Positions 1 through 11,584 of a stretch of DNA of 64,000 bases are shown one piece after another. Position numbers and translations under genes: made by a program. Positions within the stretch are counted from its first letter, which is position 1; every line of letters begins with the position of its first letter. Below the pieces are notes generated by a model that was given only the letters and a program-made list of their open reading frames with translations, did not search any database and was not told where the DNA came from. The DNA comes from Dichomitus squalens LYAD-421 SS1 (lineage: Eukaryota; Basidiomycota; Agaricomycetes; Polyporales; Polyporaceae). The stretch is taken from contig NW_006766884.1 in assembly GCF_000275845.1 (NCBI RefSeq), positions 1,771,232-1,835,231 on the forward strand. Direction: 5' to 3'.

Positions 1-57
1 CAAACAAATTTGATTGAGATGGACGACTGGAAGTACAGCTTCGGAGCAGCGCAATTC

Positions 58-162
58 GGTTTCCCCTCTCTCCCACGACCCGCGGAGGACAGGTGGGAGA
101 GAAGGTACTTATCCCGAGGACCACGGAAAGGTATGCGCCAGGACCGAAGTCCCTCCCTCGGG
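58..162. repeat. Dispersed repeat, copy 1
   Basis: The segment closely matches 942-1022 and, more weakly, 51990-52086. The shared core runs from a polypyrimidine start through a conserved ATCCCGAGGACCACGG block to a CCCTCCCTCGGG end. The ATCCCGAGG and CCTCGGGGAT parts are inverted repeats of each other. Next to the polypyrimidine start, CTCTCCCAC and GTGGGAGAG can also pair. It looks like a fragment of a mobile element or MITE rather than a gene; no coding capacity is seen. Confidence 0.6.
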
Positions 163-191
163 GATACAGGACTACCAAGCGCTACACGAAC

Positions 192-400
192 CTACAGCGA
201 GCCCTACATCACTACCAAACCTACATGCAACCTACGCCGAGCTCTACATCACTACCAAGCCTACATGCAATCTACGCCAAGCCCTACATAACTGCCAAGA
301 GCTACATGACACCTACGCCACGTCCTACAACACTACCAAAAGCTACATGGAACTACCCCAAACCGTACATGACTACTAAGAGCTACATGCCTACCCGAAA
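192..400. repeat. Degenerate minisatellite, roughly 48-bp unit, about four copies
   Basis: Phrases such as CCTACATCACTACCAA and GAGCTACATG recur about every 48 bp with progressive divergence from left to right. Because the unit length is close to a multiple of three, several frames stay open through it and produce Tyr/Thr/Pro-rich translations. I treat these as by-products of the repeat and not as proteins. Confidence 0.6.
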
Positions 401-941
401 CCTGGAAGAGAAGCCGCTCTCGCGAGCGTGGGCTTATATTCCCCCAGCGTTGTAGGTTGGCCCAGGTCAGCCCGACGTCAGCCACCTCGACGCACTGCAC
501 ATACCACCAGTAGGTCAGCCCTTCGACAGACCAACGACGTATTGTAGTACTCTTCGATCGATCCGTCGCCAGGGTCTCAGTGGCGAGTATGGTAGCTCAT
601 AGAGGTCATATTTCCAGTTTGTGAGCAACTATTATTGGGGCTGATGATAGCGTGGCTAAGTGGCCTCCTTGTGAGCCTGGTACGCGGGATGACATTTGGA
701 AGTCATTGATCAATTATGGGTCGAAAGAGTGGGGAAGAGTTACGTGACCGCGCAGCCGCCCTTGGACTCCTGCACTTTTCCGAATTGTTGCTATGGAGGC
801 TGGCGAGATGAAGAGCATGGGCATTTGAATGTACGGAAGCGATAGTACCATAGTATACATGTTGAGAGTCGGCTACGAAACCGTCGACGAGCCCTGCCAA
901 AGTGCATGGCAACACCAACACACCTTGTGAAAGCGCATGTT

Positions 942-1022
942 GGTTTCCCCTCTCTGACGAGAGGGTACTTATCCCGAGGACCACGGAAAGGTCTGCGCCA
1001 GGACCGAAGTCCCTCCCTCGGG
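942..1022. repeat. Dispersed repeat, copy 2
   Basis: It is near-identical to copy 1 from the TACTTATCCCGAGGACC block to the CCTCGGG end, with a shorter inverted-repeat head (CCCTCTC then GAGAGGG). The preceding CATGTTGGTTT also matches the start of the diverged copy near 51990, which suggests the repeat unit begins a little upstream of 942. Confidence 0.6.
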
Positions 1023-2129
1023 AACAGAAGTCTTACCTGCTCCTTGACGTGCACGAAGCCCGGCGAATCACGTCGGGTGCCCTCACCCAGGGTCGTTGGA
1101 CGCGACCAGCGCGACAGCCCCCGACCAGCGGGCAACGAAGAACTGGGGAGGGACCACGGCGGAGACGCGTCTTGACGAGGTCCGGCACGACCGTATGTCG
1201 AGGGCGGGGTCAGCGAGCAGCTGGGGGGCCCAGAGCTATTGTGAGTGATGTATTGATGACGACCAGAAGTTGGGGTCACTCACAGGAGAGGGCAGGCGAG
1301 GGTAAGAGACAAGTCATGGGAAGGGAAGAATGAAGAAAAGGCAGGTGTCGGAGCTGTTAAAAACACTACGGCTGAAGGCTGACTGCACCGTGGCGGGATG
1401 GTCAGCCTCCGACAGGTCATCCGCGCAGGGAAAGGTTTGCTATTGTTGGCCCCGAAGGCGAGCTCGGCAGTATGAATTGTGATCAGTTGCTATGAATTCA
1501 CTATTGTCAACGGACACTCGACGAAGAACACAACTTAGCTGGGGTACAGGGCGTTCTACCGCTACAGAACAAAGTAATCGTAAGGATGTAAGGAAAACCT
1601 TCATCACGCAGTGTGGAATTCGTCTGTTTGCGTGAGCCAGGGTGATGCCTCAGTTACGCCAAAGAGCGATACTTCGGACAGGGCTACGGTGTGGCAACCC
1701 CCACACTGAGTGCTGAGCACGAAAAATGTGTCTCGGACTCCAGCATGGTCAGACACATTCAGGCTTGGATCTGGGCACGCACAGAAACCGCAGAGCCGCA
1801 GAGTAGATACGCAAGAGTAGGGAAAGTGTCCTTGTCGCAGACATTGCAAAATCCGCAGCCAAGTTGGGTGGGTGGATGGGATGAGGGTGGTTTGCGTTGA
1901 AGTTGGGGGCGTCGGCCGAAAGAGGCAAGGGGACTGCCATGTTGGGGCACGCGATCATGCTCATGACCATGACTCAAGGGATCCGCAAAATTATCAGAAA
2001 CATGACTCGTCCCCTTCTTTGCATACTTCATATACCTCCTGCTACTCCGCCGAGTAATCTTTTATGCCTTCAGCCCAACGCTGACCCCACTGTACCTTTC
2101 AGTTGTTGATCCAGTAGTTCATAACAACG

Positions 2130-4924
2130 ATGCCGATGCTGTGAGTGGCCCGTTCAAAACGAGCTCCAGCGTTGCCCCTACCGTGGTATTGAGAAACGAT
2201 CGCGTTCACGCAGCGCGGATCCCTCTATCAAGTACAAACCGTACACACCTCTCAACCTGCCTGATCGCCAATGGCCAGCCAAGATCAACCGCGCACCACC
2301 CATCTGGCTTTCCACCGACCTCCGCGATGGGAACCAAGCCTTGGCGAACCCGATGACTATTCCGCAGAAGATGTCATTCTTCGAGACCCTCGTCAAATGC
2401 GGGTTCAAGGAGATCGAGGTCTCATATCCCGCTGCGAGTGATACGGACTTCAATTTCGTTCGGATGTTGATCGAGGAGAACAGGGTGCCGGACGATGTGT
2501 GGCTGCAGGTTAGTGCTCCATCCCTAACTAATTCCGCACATCACCGCGTAGAAGAGTGTCTTCACATTCTGCATTCGCAATCGTAAACTTCGTTTCCTCC
2601 TATGCTTCTCCGGGACGTACATCCTCGTCGCACAGGAGATTTCGACCCCGTTGACCTTTTACCTTCCCATGACATCCATCCAGTACATGCTAATGGAAGA
2701 TTGAGCTCAGGTCCTCACTCCTGCTCGGGAGGATCTCATCAAGCGAACAGTCGACGCCGTAGCGGGAAGCAAGCGTGCTATCATCCATATGTACAACGCG
2801 ACGAGCTGCCTCTTCCGCACAGTCGTCTTCCGCAATTCAAAAGAGGAAACACTCGCGCTCGCGGTCAAGCATACCGAGATAATCCGGAAGCTGACTGAAG
2901 AGTGCACAGCAAAATATGGGACGCAGTTCCGGTACGAGTACAGTCCCGAGACGTTCTCGCAGACGGAGCCCGAGTTCGCGCTGGAGGTGTGCGAGGCGGT
3001 GAAGAAAGCGTGGGGCAAGGCTGGGACTGCGTACGACGAGAGGATCATCTTCAACCTCCCGGCTACGGTCGAGATCGGTCCTCCAAATCATTATGCGGAC
3101 CTAGTACGTCTTCCGCACATCGCGCGCATATGCAGAGCGCTCACAATACACACGAAAAGGTCGAGCATTTCTCTCGCAACATATCAGAACGAGAGAAGAT
3201 TTTCATCAGTCTACATCCACATAACGACCGCGGTATGTTCTACACCGACTTTCAACCCGGAGATTCGATCTGATGCGCATATAGGCACTGGTATCGCTGC
3301 TGCTGAGCTGGGTCAGATGGCAGGCGCGGACCGTGTTGAAGGATGCTTGTTTGGGAACGGCGAGCGCACTGGAAACGTCGACCTCGTCAACCTCGCACTA
3401 AACCTCTACACACAAGGCGTCCACCCCAAGGTCGACTTCTCCGACATCCAGGCTGTCATTGACGTTGTCACCGCCTGCAATGACCTCCCCGTCCACCCCC
3501 GCCATCCGTACGCAGGCGAGCTCGTCTTCACCGCGTTCTCCGGTTCCCATCAGGACGCGATTAAAAAGGGTTTTGAGGCCCAGCGCGCGCGCCACGCGAA
3601 GGCGCGAGCGCAGGGCGAACCGGAACACTGGGAGATGCCGTACCTTCCCATTGACCCCGCTGATCTTGGATCTACGTACGAAGCCGTTATTCGCGTCAAC
3701 GCGCAATCAGGCAAGGGCGGAATTGCTTACCTCGTACAGCAGCACCTGGGCCTGGACATGCCGCGCAAGCTGCAGGTAGCGTTCTACGCTGTCATCCAGG
3801 AGATCGCGGACCGCGAGGCGCGCGAGATGACGGTGGAGGACATCACGACAGCGTTCAGGAAGACGTTCCATCTCGGCGGATCTGCGTATGAGGGCCGCCT
3901 CAACCTCAAATCGTTCCGGATCTCGGCGGAACCTGCGGCAGGGGGCGTCGACGGCGAGGCCGTGGACGAGCGCAGGCAGTTCGACGGCACCGTCTCTGTC
4001 GACGGGCAGCTGCGCGTCCTGCGTGGGGATGGGAATGGTCCCCTATCTGCTCTTCTCGACGCGCTCCGCACGCACCTTCAGATCGACCTTTCCCTGCGCG
4101 AGTACTCGGAGCATACGATCGGCCAGGACCAGAACGCCAAAGCGGCATCCTTCGTCGAGCTCGTCCCCAACAGCGGTGACGTCAAGGAGACCCGCGCATC
4201 GACCGAGTCGTACTGGGGCGTCGGCATCGACGCGGACATCGCCGGGTCAGGACTGCGCGCAGTCCTGAGCGCGGCCAACAATGCGATCGGGGACCGCCCG
4301 CTGCCCGAGCTCAAACTCAGCGTCGGGTTCAACGCGCGCTCCGGCCAGGCGGACATTGCAACGGCTATCCTGAACTCGCTCAAGCTGGAGCTGCCTAGGC
4401 GGCTGCAGGCAAGCTTCTTCGAAGCCGTGCAGCGCGCGGCGCATGGCTCCGGGGGCGAGATCTCGTACGACGCGCTGGTCGGGCTCTTCCGCGAGAGGTA
4501 CGGGTACTACGACGAGGAGGAGAACCCGCGGTTCGCGGTGAAGAGCTTCAAGCTCGAACACCTGAACGCGAGCGGGAGGGCGAAGCTCTCTGGAGAGTTC
4601 ATTATCAACGGCAAGCCCGTCTCGTTGGAGGGTGAGGGCAACGGGCCACTGTCGGCGGCCGTGGAAGCGGTCAACCGTGGGTTGGATGGGAAAGTGTCGA
4701 TCCGCGAATACGCGGAGCACTCAATCGGAGAAGGCTCAGAAGTGAAGGCGGCATCGTACGTTGAAGTTGCGTATGAGGGCCCTGGTGGGAGTCCGAAGTG
4801 GACAACGTGGGGCGTCGCGATCGACAGTGACATAACGGCGTCCGGTTTGAAAGCGGTCTTGGCTGCCACGAAGGCGGTTGAGCTTGCGGACGAGGAGGCG
4901 AGAAGGACGGCAGGGCAGAAATAG
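2130..4924 (+). CDS. LEU4: 2-isopropylmalate synthase with duplicated C-terminal regulatory domain
   Basis: Exons 2130-2140, 2214-2508, 2711-3103, 3160-3232 and 3285-4924 sum to 2412 nt (803 aa). The enzyme condenses acetyl-CoA with 2-oxoisovalerate, the first committed step of leucine synthesis. The HMGL-type barrel carries LRDGNQ at residues 40-45 and the metal-binding His pair in HPHNDRG (about 252-258), followed by the GNGERTGN motif. Fungal homologues are usually about 600-640 aa. The excess here is a second LeuA-type dimerisation/leucine-binding region: copy one spans roughly residues 394-595 and copy two roughly 604-790. Both carry a GxGNGPLSA block, an REY(S/A)EH(T/S)IG block and a WGV(G/A)IDxDI block. 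The first exon is only 11 nt (MPML with a split codon). No mitochondrial presequence is obvious. The gene is convergent with HIS1, and a decayed relative lies at about 9590-12975. Confidence 0.95.
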
Positions 4925-5169
4925 TAAGAAGATGAAGACGATAAAGTAAAAGGTGTATACCAGCAGCTGAATGTATCTACCGAAGATATCTTTTCTTGTA
5001 TACTGTACCGGGTTCAATCCTTCCATTTCCTGAGTTCCGCTAGGAAATGCGGTTTTGCTGGTGTACATGCATTGGGCCCTACACTGCTGTCGTACATTGC
5101 ATACCATATCCCACAACGAGGGCTCTCGCCCGGCGTTCATACACGACCTTTTTTCCCTCTACCCAAAAT

Positions 5170-6387
5170 TTACACTCGACAATTGTCGAGGTTGAAGATC
5201 ATGATATCCTCAGCGCCGATCTTGACCAATTCGTCCATCACATCCGCGATCTTTGCCTTCTCGACCATGACGCTGACTGCCAGCCAGCCTTCCTCCTCGA
5301 GCGGGCTGATCGTCGGTGCACGACGCCCCGGTGTCACCGTCGTCGCCTGAGAGAGCTTGTCGCGTGGGATGTTGTACTCGCAGACGACATAACGGCTGGC
5401 GGCAACGACACCAGCGATGCGGCTCGTAATGACCTTGATGAGCGGTTCGAGTGCGGGGTGTTTGGTTGTGCTGGACTTGATGAGAACAGCTTCGGTCTGG
5501 AGCACGGTCGCGATGGCGTGCAGACCGGCTGCGCGCATCGTGTCCCCGGATTCTATAGGCACGTTCGTCAGCTGTTGCTGTAACGTGTGCTTATTGTAGT
5601 TCTCCGAGAATACGCCACGTACCGACAAGGTCAACTGAACGACAAAGTCGGATTAGCCGTGCGCTCCGACAGACCATCGGACCGAACGCACGCACCGATA
5701 CCATCCGCAAGCCCCAGCGCACAGGCAGCCTCCACGCTGCCCCCGACGTATTCTATCCGCGTCTGCTGTCCCTCCTGGAGATTCAGGCGGTCGTCCACCT
5801 CCTTGAAGTACTGCCCTGCGAGAACCTCGAAGCTCGTAACAACACGCTTCCCCGCCAGGTCCTCAACTGACTTGATGGGGCCTGCTTCAGGCACCTGGAC
5901 TTGCAGCGCACATTTGCCGAAGCCGAGCTTGAGCACCTCTGTGACGTACTGACCCATCTGAGCCTCGAGGATGACATCCTGGCCGGTGATCCCGAGGTCG
6001 ACATTACCCTTGCCAACGAAGGACGGGATGTCGGATGCAGGGAGGAATACGCTATGGGTCGCGGAGTGTCAGGTTGCGTTCATGCCTCCGCAGGAGCGAG
6101 CTTAGACGGACAGCGCTATGTTGTGGTTCTTGACCAGACATACGTCTAATCGGTGGTGTCTCCGGAATTGAACATCGGCACCTGCGCCAACGTTAGCGGT
6201 CACCAATGTCTTCTCCACAACTGTGCTCACCTGCAAGAAGCTCGAGACATTTGTCGTGTAACCTCCCTGCGGACCTCGCAAGTCAGGCGTTGGAAGCGTT
6301 CCTGAGCAGGGTAGACAGACCTTTCTTCGGGATGGCGAAGAGTAGGCGGCCGTCAAGCGCATCCGCGTCTGGACAAAGGTTAGCCAT
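5170..6387 (-). CDS. HIS1: ATP phosphoribosyltransferase, first step of histidine synthesis
   Basis: Exons in coding order are 6321-6387, 6231-6266, 6112-6181, 5696-6051, 5623-5634 and 5170-5552. They sum to 924 nt (307 aa), close to the 297 aa of yeast His1. The enzyme joins ATP and PRPP in the cytosol and is feedback-inhibited by histidine. The N-terminal catalytic lobe shows GRLLFAIPKKGR, a long GNVDLGITGQD block and the start of the PRPP-binding loop. That loop is completed by a 12-nt exon (5623-5634) that gives Val-Asp-Leu-Val, followed by ESGDTMRAAGL. The C-terminal exon holds the HisG_C-like regulatory domain, ending near LVKIGAEDIMIFNL. The start was chosen because MANLCPDADALDG reads straight into the conserved N-terminus. 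Confidence 0.95.
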
Positions 6388-6838
6388 ACTTTTGAGGGCC
6401 TCACTCCTGCCTACTCACTCATTTTGTAGTACGTACGTGGGAGGGACGGTAGGGAATTTGAACAAAGTATTACGGCGAGTCATCGAGAGGATGAGGGCTA
6501 GAAAGATTCAGATCGAACGGTGCTAGATTAGATTAACAACAAGCGCTTGATTATAGCGCCCATGACAGAAACGAGCGCGCATCCATACTGAACAGAATCG
6601 CTCTCGCAGTGTCTTCGGTCAATTTGTTACCAGCCTGTAGTAGTGCTTATGCTTAGTAGTATACGGTACTATAAGACACAGTACAACGTCGATCTCAAAG
6701 TACCCCAATGCTAACAGTATATACCAGATATGCAAACGGCGCCGCGCTAATGAGGCAGTTGTAACGCGTCTTGGTACAATCGCAAGATCAAGGCGGGTTC
6801 AGCCCAGTGCGCCTATAGGAAATCCGTTCCGTCAGGCA

Positions 6839-7964
6839 TCAGACCGAAGTCAGGCAAATAGAAACTTTGCGGCTCACGAAATGGTTGACGTTATGAACAA
6901 TTCTGAAGTGTAAATAGCCGCCTCCACGAGCATCATTGTCATCTTCCATGGCCCAGTACGCCGGTAGCGAAAACGGTAAAGTTCGATCTCCTGAAAACAC
7001 CCAGATCTTCATATTTGGCATCAAGCCTTTGATGTCTTCGTCAAAGCACGCCTTTTTGTAGCATGCTTTGATTTGTTGCTGACATGCGATGATGAAGGGT
7101 AGGTCGGACGATGAGAGTGGAAATTCGGTGAAGATGCGAACAATCTCGTCTTCCGACATACTGGCGATGGTGGGAAGTTTGGCAATGGATGGCGTAATGT
7201 CGTAAGAGTAGATACTTAAGTTGCGGGCGTTGAGGTCCCATTGCTTGAAGTATGAAGTAAGCCACTGTTCATCAATCAATGTCGAAGGTAAGTTTCGGGG
7301 CCCCCAAGCCTCCGGAAGGCGCGGCTTTCCGATAGACACAGTCATAGGCTCTATTTCAGCATAACTTATGAGAATAAACGCAATGTACGGATGCCGCAAA
7401 TTGGACACACCATGTAGAAGAAGTGCCCTCATGTGTGCACCCCAGCGCTGTTGCACAGAAGCAGAAAGCGTATCAAGACTCGCCACTGCAGAGAGTGCGA
7501 AGACGCAACCGATGCCGTGTCCTAGTATGACGATTCCGCCAGTCTTCCGATCGCTAGAGATTGGCAGCAGACCGTTTTGCTCTATGAAACGGTCGACAAA
7601 GGAAGCAATCTCAAGCCCTCTGGCCTGAAGGAAGGCCTGTTTGTCTTCCTCGCCATGCTCTGCGAGATCGGTCAGATCTTGAGGTGCAAGCGGGGTAGAT
7701 CCGGGGTGGTCTCGCCGACTTATGGCTACGAAGCGCATTTTTGCATCGTATGCTTGCGCCATGAATCTATCAAACATGTCTTGACAACATTGAGCACGAA
7801 TACTCATCGGGTGGGATGACAGCAGGCAACTTACGGTTGGTGAAACGAAACCCGTGGATCGCAAAGATAGTGATGTAGCGGTGGACAAAAGTGCCTTTCT
7901 GGGGGATACCGCTGTCTATGTAGGACAGCTCGATCCCTTCATCGTTCACCACGATTGACGGCAT
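6839..7964 (-). CDS. Alpha/beta-hydrolase-fold protein lacking the nucleophile serine
   Basis: Two exons (7835-7964, then 6839-7779) join across a 55-bp intron to give 1071 nt (356 aa). The start MPSIVVNDEGIELSYIDSG and the following FAIHGFRFTN block match the first strands and oxyanion region of basidiomycete alpha/beta hydrolases. The nucleophile-elbow position reads GHGIG where the family has GxSxG, so serine is replaced by glycine. A late NHFV block resembles the usual region around the catalytic histidine, but the protein stops soon after it. Substrate and role are unknown. I infer a catalytically dead or decaying member. It lies downstream of HIS1 on the same strand but is separated by about 450 bp. 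Confidence 0.75.
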
Positions 7965-9589
7965 GGCGCAATGTAATGGTGGGATCTGTGATGCTGGTAG
8001 TGTCTAGGACAGTTGGGAGGAGAGGAATTTTGTGCGCAAGCGGATGTGGCATATTGAAGCGCTATAGTACAGATCACCTGTTCAGATGTGAATAGCGTAC
8101 GGGGTCGCGCTCGTACGTACAAAGAAGCGTGGAAGGGACGAGCACATATTCGCTGAGGCGCCGCACTAATGGAATCAACACTACTAGGAACAGTGCCCGC
8201 TGCGATACCATCGGAGTCGTGCATGTACACGAGGCCTCAAGGCAGGGAAGTCCAATTATCAGAGCGCCCGGTTTACGCGAGGCGTGACGTCGGGAGCCGA
8301 GGGCGTCTTGAAGCCCTAAGAGGCTAACTTCGCCGCAGCCGGACGAATAAGCCAGAACCTACCGAGGAGCTTCAGGCGGGGCCCCCTCCAATCAATCGAA
8401 TATCCCTCTAGGAAGTGGTCAACGAGACCCGGTCGCGGCATTCCTCTGGCACAAGCTGCGAGCATACGAGTATTTCATCAGGAAACGCCGACCGCACAGT
8501 AACATAATCAGTGGAAGTACACATGGTAACTGACCTACGTGATGCGCCCTAAGCAGAAGTCGCTGCCGACATCTAGGGCATGGGAGACTCGGGGCCTTGT
8601 ACGGCATCGAGTGCAGCGTTCTTTGGGCCCCGCCGGGCCGATTTTCCGGGATAGCGAGGACGCCTAATATGCGGCCCTCCTCTCGAAGGAGTCAGGACGT
8701 TACGATAAGAGATCCTGAGAGAAATTAGCCGAAGGAAATGATGATGATGATGCTAACCTGGCCTGCAACGACTCTGGGTGAGAGCATCATGGTTGCCGCT
8801 TTTCGGGTGCGCGAGCGCGGCCCGTAACGCGGTCGGCAACCACACAGACTGAGACAGGATAGCCGAACGAGATCCCCGTGCACCTTATGTCGTCGCCCCT
8901 CGAGATAGGAGTGGCAGTCTCGAGAGGGCACCAGGCACGAAGTGGAGGATGGTATGCCGCAAGCCTAGACTCCTATGAGTATCGCAGCGGCGCCACTGAA
9001 TGAGGTGAAAGCGTCATTCGTGATGTGAGCTGTACTCGTAAGCAATACAATATAGGTTGATCTCGGAGCTCAATGACATAGGGGGAAGGGGGTGTTGGGA
9101 AAGGGACAGATTAGAGCGTGATGCTCACCGAGACTGGTCATTGCTTAGGCAGCGATAGCGCATCTTGCTCAAGAGTGTTAGACTCTCCCTGATATTCTAA
9201 AACGGTGAATACAGACAGAAGCGAGCATGACCGACATATGAGCCTTGGAAAGGCCGGGTTGAGGCCTCAACGAAGGTGCGATACACGAAGAGACGCTCTA
9301 ATGCTCAGACAGTAAAAAAGCCACAGGAAGAAGGACGCACGACCGTGTAGATCAGGAACTGAGAACGCGGATCTTTATAAGACTAGCCTCGTGACTCATA
9401 AACTGGTCGTGCGATATGGTCAGCCTTGCAGAACACGATTTTGCAAGGAAACAATTATGCGTACAGCGTCAAATCACATGAGCACCTAGACCACCTTCGC
9501 GGAACCCGGGGTACTCGATCGATTGAGCGAGCATTAGATTGACACGCCTTCTGTACCTCAGTTGCATGCCTTGCACAAAAAACTGCTGT
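7965..9589. other. Intergenic stretch with no recognisable gene
   Basis: No frame longer than about 95 codons and no family motif can be recognised on either strand. The left edge must contain the promoter of the minus-strand hydrolase-like gene. The right edge merges into increasingly degraded remains of the LEU4-like pseudogene, whose end I cannot place exactly. Confidence 0.5.
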
Positions 9590-9841
9590 GTGAGGCGTCC
9601 GACTCCAGCTGGGTCCGTCGCGAGGTAAGGCATGCCCTGGCGTCCGCAGTCGTCACCTTTTCCCATCTGCTCCCGATCGCACCCTTCAATGCCTGCTAGA
9701 TTGTATCTCAGTGCTGCACTGCAAATAGAATGAACGCTCGTTCACCTCCGGAGGGATGGCGTTGGGGAACAGCCAAGCCATCACATGTGGTCACGACATC
9801 AATGTCAACTTGGATGTCACTGAAGCCGACACCGGGCGAAA

Positions 9842-10576
9842 TAGTGTTGCCGCGAAGTGAGGTCAAGGTCGCCTTAAGGTGTCGGAGTTCATACCTTGAT
9901 GCACCTTGAAGCGCCACAAGGTGAGCTTGAAGTGGGCACGTGCTAGGCTTGCACAGCGAGCATGGGTAGTCTGGGGATCTCGGTGTACTGCGAAAGGTTG
10001 CAGTCTTGGTATTACGAGTCAACATTGTATCTACTTTCCTCGCGAGCCTGTCGTAATACATAGGAGATGCGTCCCGGACTGAATACACTACTGAGAATTG
10101 TTCTCATTGAAGCCATGCTCCGAAAACGGACTGTAAGCCACCGGCTCGTATGGGTGGCTCAGATGATGGTCCTGGAGTGTTACCGGGGTGTCGCGCATAT
10201 GCAGAGCTTGGCGCGGGAGTACAAGAGTAGTGATGAGAGCCAGGAGGGAAGGTCGATCGTGACTGAGGTGTAGAGGGAAGGGGAGCAGTGGGCTGCAGAA
10301 GCTCAGAGGTTTGGCAGCTGCATTGTGCAAGATTTCTCGCACCGCAGGAAGCACAGCCGTGGATTAACATGGGAAAGGAGAGATGCTTCTACTCACTACC
10401 TGGTATGTGTTTTATGCCTTTCCGGACTCTGCTCTTCGACCAAACATTGCATTGCTGCTCATCATCTACGTTACACATGCATAAGATAAATACCTAGGAA
10501 ACGTTTGGTGAGCTCTAAATGACCCAAGAGAGAACATACAACATCAAGAGACATGGTTGAAGTGCGTGCAGCTGAT
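9842..10576. repeat. 735-bp direct repeat, left copy, ending exactly at the gap
   Basis: It matches 10850-11584 base for base at a fixed offset of 1008, apart from one difference that I found (A at 10140, G at 11148). The copy stops exactly where the run of N begins. This is the pattern expected when two contigs carrying the same sequence are joined in a scaffold. Confidence 0.9.
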
Positions 10577-10784
10577 NNNNNNNNNNNNNNNNNNNNNNNN
10601 NNNNNNNNNNNNNNNNNNNNNNNNNNNNNNNNNNNNNNNNNNNNNNNNNNNNNNNNNNNNNNNNNNNNNNNNNNNNNNNNNNNNNNNNNNNNNNNNNNNN
10701 NNNNNNNNNNNNNNNNNNNNNNNNNNNNNNNNNNNNNNNNNNNNNNNNNNNNNNNNNNNNNNNNNNNNNNNNNNNNNNNNNNNN
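10577..10784. other. Assembly gap (208 N)
   Basis: This is a run of undetermined bases. Open frames that cross it are meaningless. The 65 bases after it (10785-10849) do not match the flank of the left repeat copy, so they may belong to another genomic copy of the transposon. Confidence 0.99.
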
Positions 10785-10849
10785 TTAAGGGGATGTATTA
10801 GACTTATCGTACGTTATCCCTTATTTGTGCGGACACAACCCCTCCTTCC

Positions 10850-11584
10850 TAGTGTTGCCGCGAAGTGAGGTCAAGGTCGCCTTAAGGTGTCGGAGTTCAT
10901 ACCTTGATGCACCTTGAAGCGCCACAAGGTGAGCTTGAAGTGGGCACGTGCTAGGCTTGCACAGCGAGCATGGGTAGTCTGGGGATCTCGGTGTACTGCG
11001 AAAGGTTGCAGTCTTGGTATTACGAGTCAACATTGTATCTACTTTCCTCGCGAGCCTGTCGTAATACATAGGAGATGCGTCCCGGACTGAATACACTACT
11101 GAGAATTGTTCTCATTGAAGCCATGCTCCGAAAACGGACTGTAAGCCGCCGGCTCGTATGGGTGGCTCAGATGATGGTCCTGGAGTGTTACCGGGGTGTC
11201 GCGCATATGCAGAGCTTGGCGCGGGAGTACAAGAGTAGTGATGAGAGCCAGGAGGGAAGGTCGATCGTGACTGAGGTGTAGAGGGAAGGGGAGCAGTGGG
11301 CTGCAGAAGCTCAGAGGTTTGGCAGCTGCATTGTGCAAGATTTCTCGCACCGCAGGAAGCACAGCCGTGGATTAACATGGGAAAGGAGAGATGCTTCTAC
11401 TCACTACCTGGTATGTGTTTTATGCCTTTCCGGACTCTGCTCTTCGACCAAACATTGCATTGCTGCTCATCATCTACGTTACACATGCATAAGATAAATA
11501 CCTAGGAAACGTTTGGTGAGCTCTAAATGACCCAAGAGAGAACATACAACATCAAGAGACATGGTTGAAGTGCGTGCAGCTGAT
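10850..11584. repeat. 735-bp direct repeat, right copy
   Basis: This is the second copy of 9842-10576, here continuing into the right end of the transposon. Its left flank (a CCCCTCCTTCC context) is not the GGGCGAAA target duplication that flanks the real left end at 9841. Confidence 0.9.

Larger units (their letters stand above)
1..2129. other. Repeat-rich stretch upstream of LEU4, no confident gene
   Basis: I see no reading frame here with recognisable family similarity or a believable exon structure. The stretch contains two copies of a dispersed repeat (58-162 and 942-1022) and a short minisatellite (about 192-400). The last few hundred bases before 2130 presumably hold the LEU4 promoter and leader. 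Small open frames are present but have no supporting features. Confidence 0.6.

Noticed and set aside
10..455. Overlapping Tyr/Thr/Pro-rich frames at the left end as a repetitive secreted protein
   Set aside because: Three frames are open over the same minisatellite, no frame has a signal peptide or motif, and the repeat drifts without keeping one frame's residues.
10553..10868. Open frames spanning the N run
   Set aside because: They exist only because N codons contain no stops.
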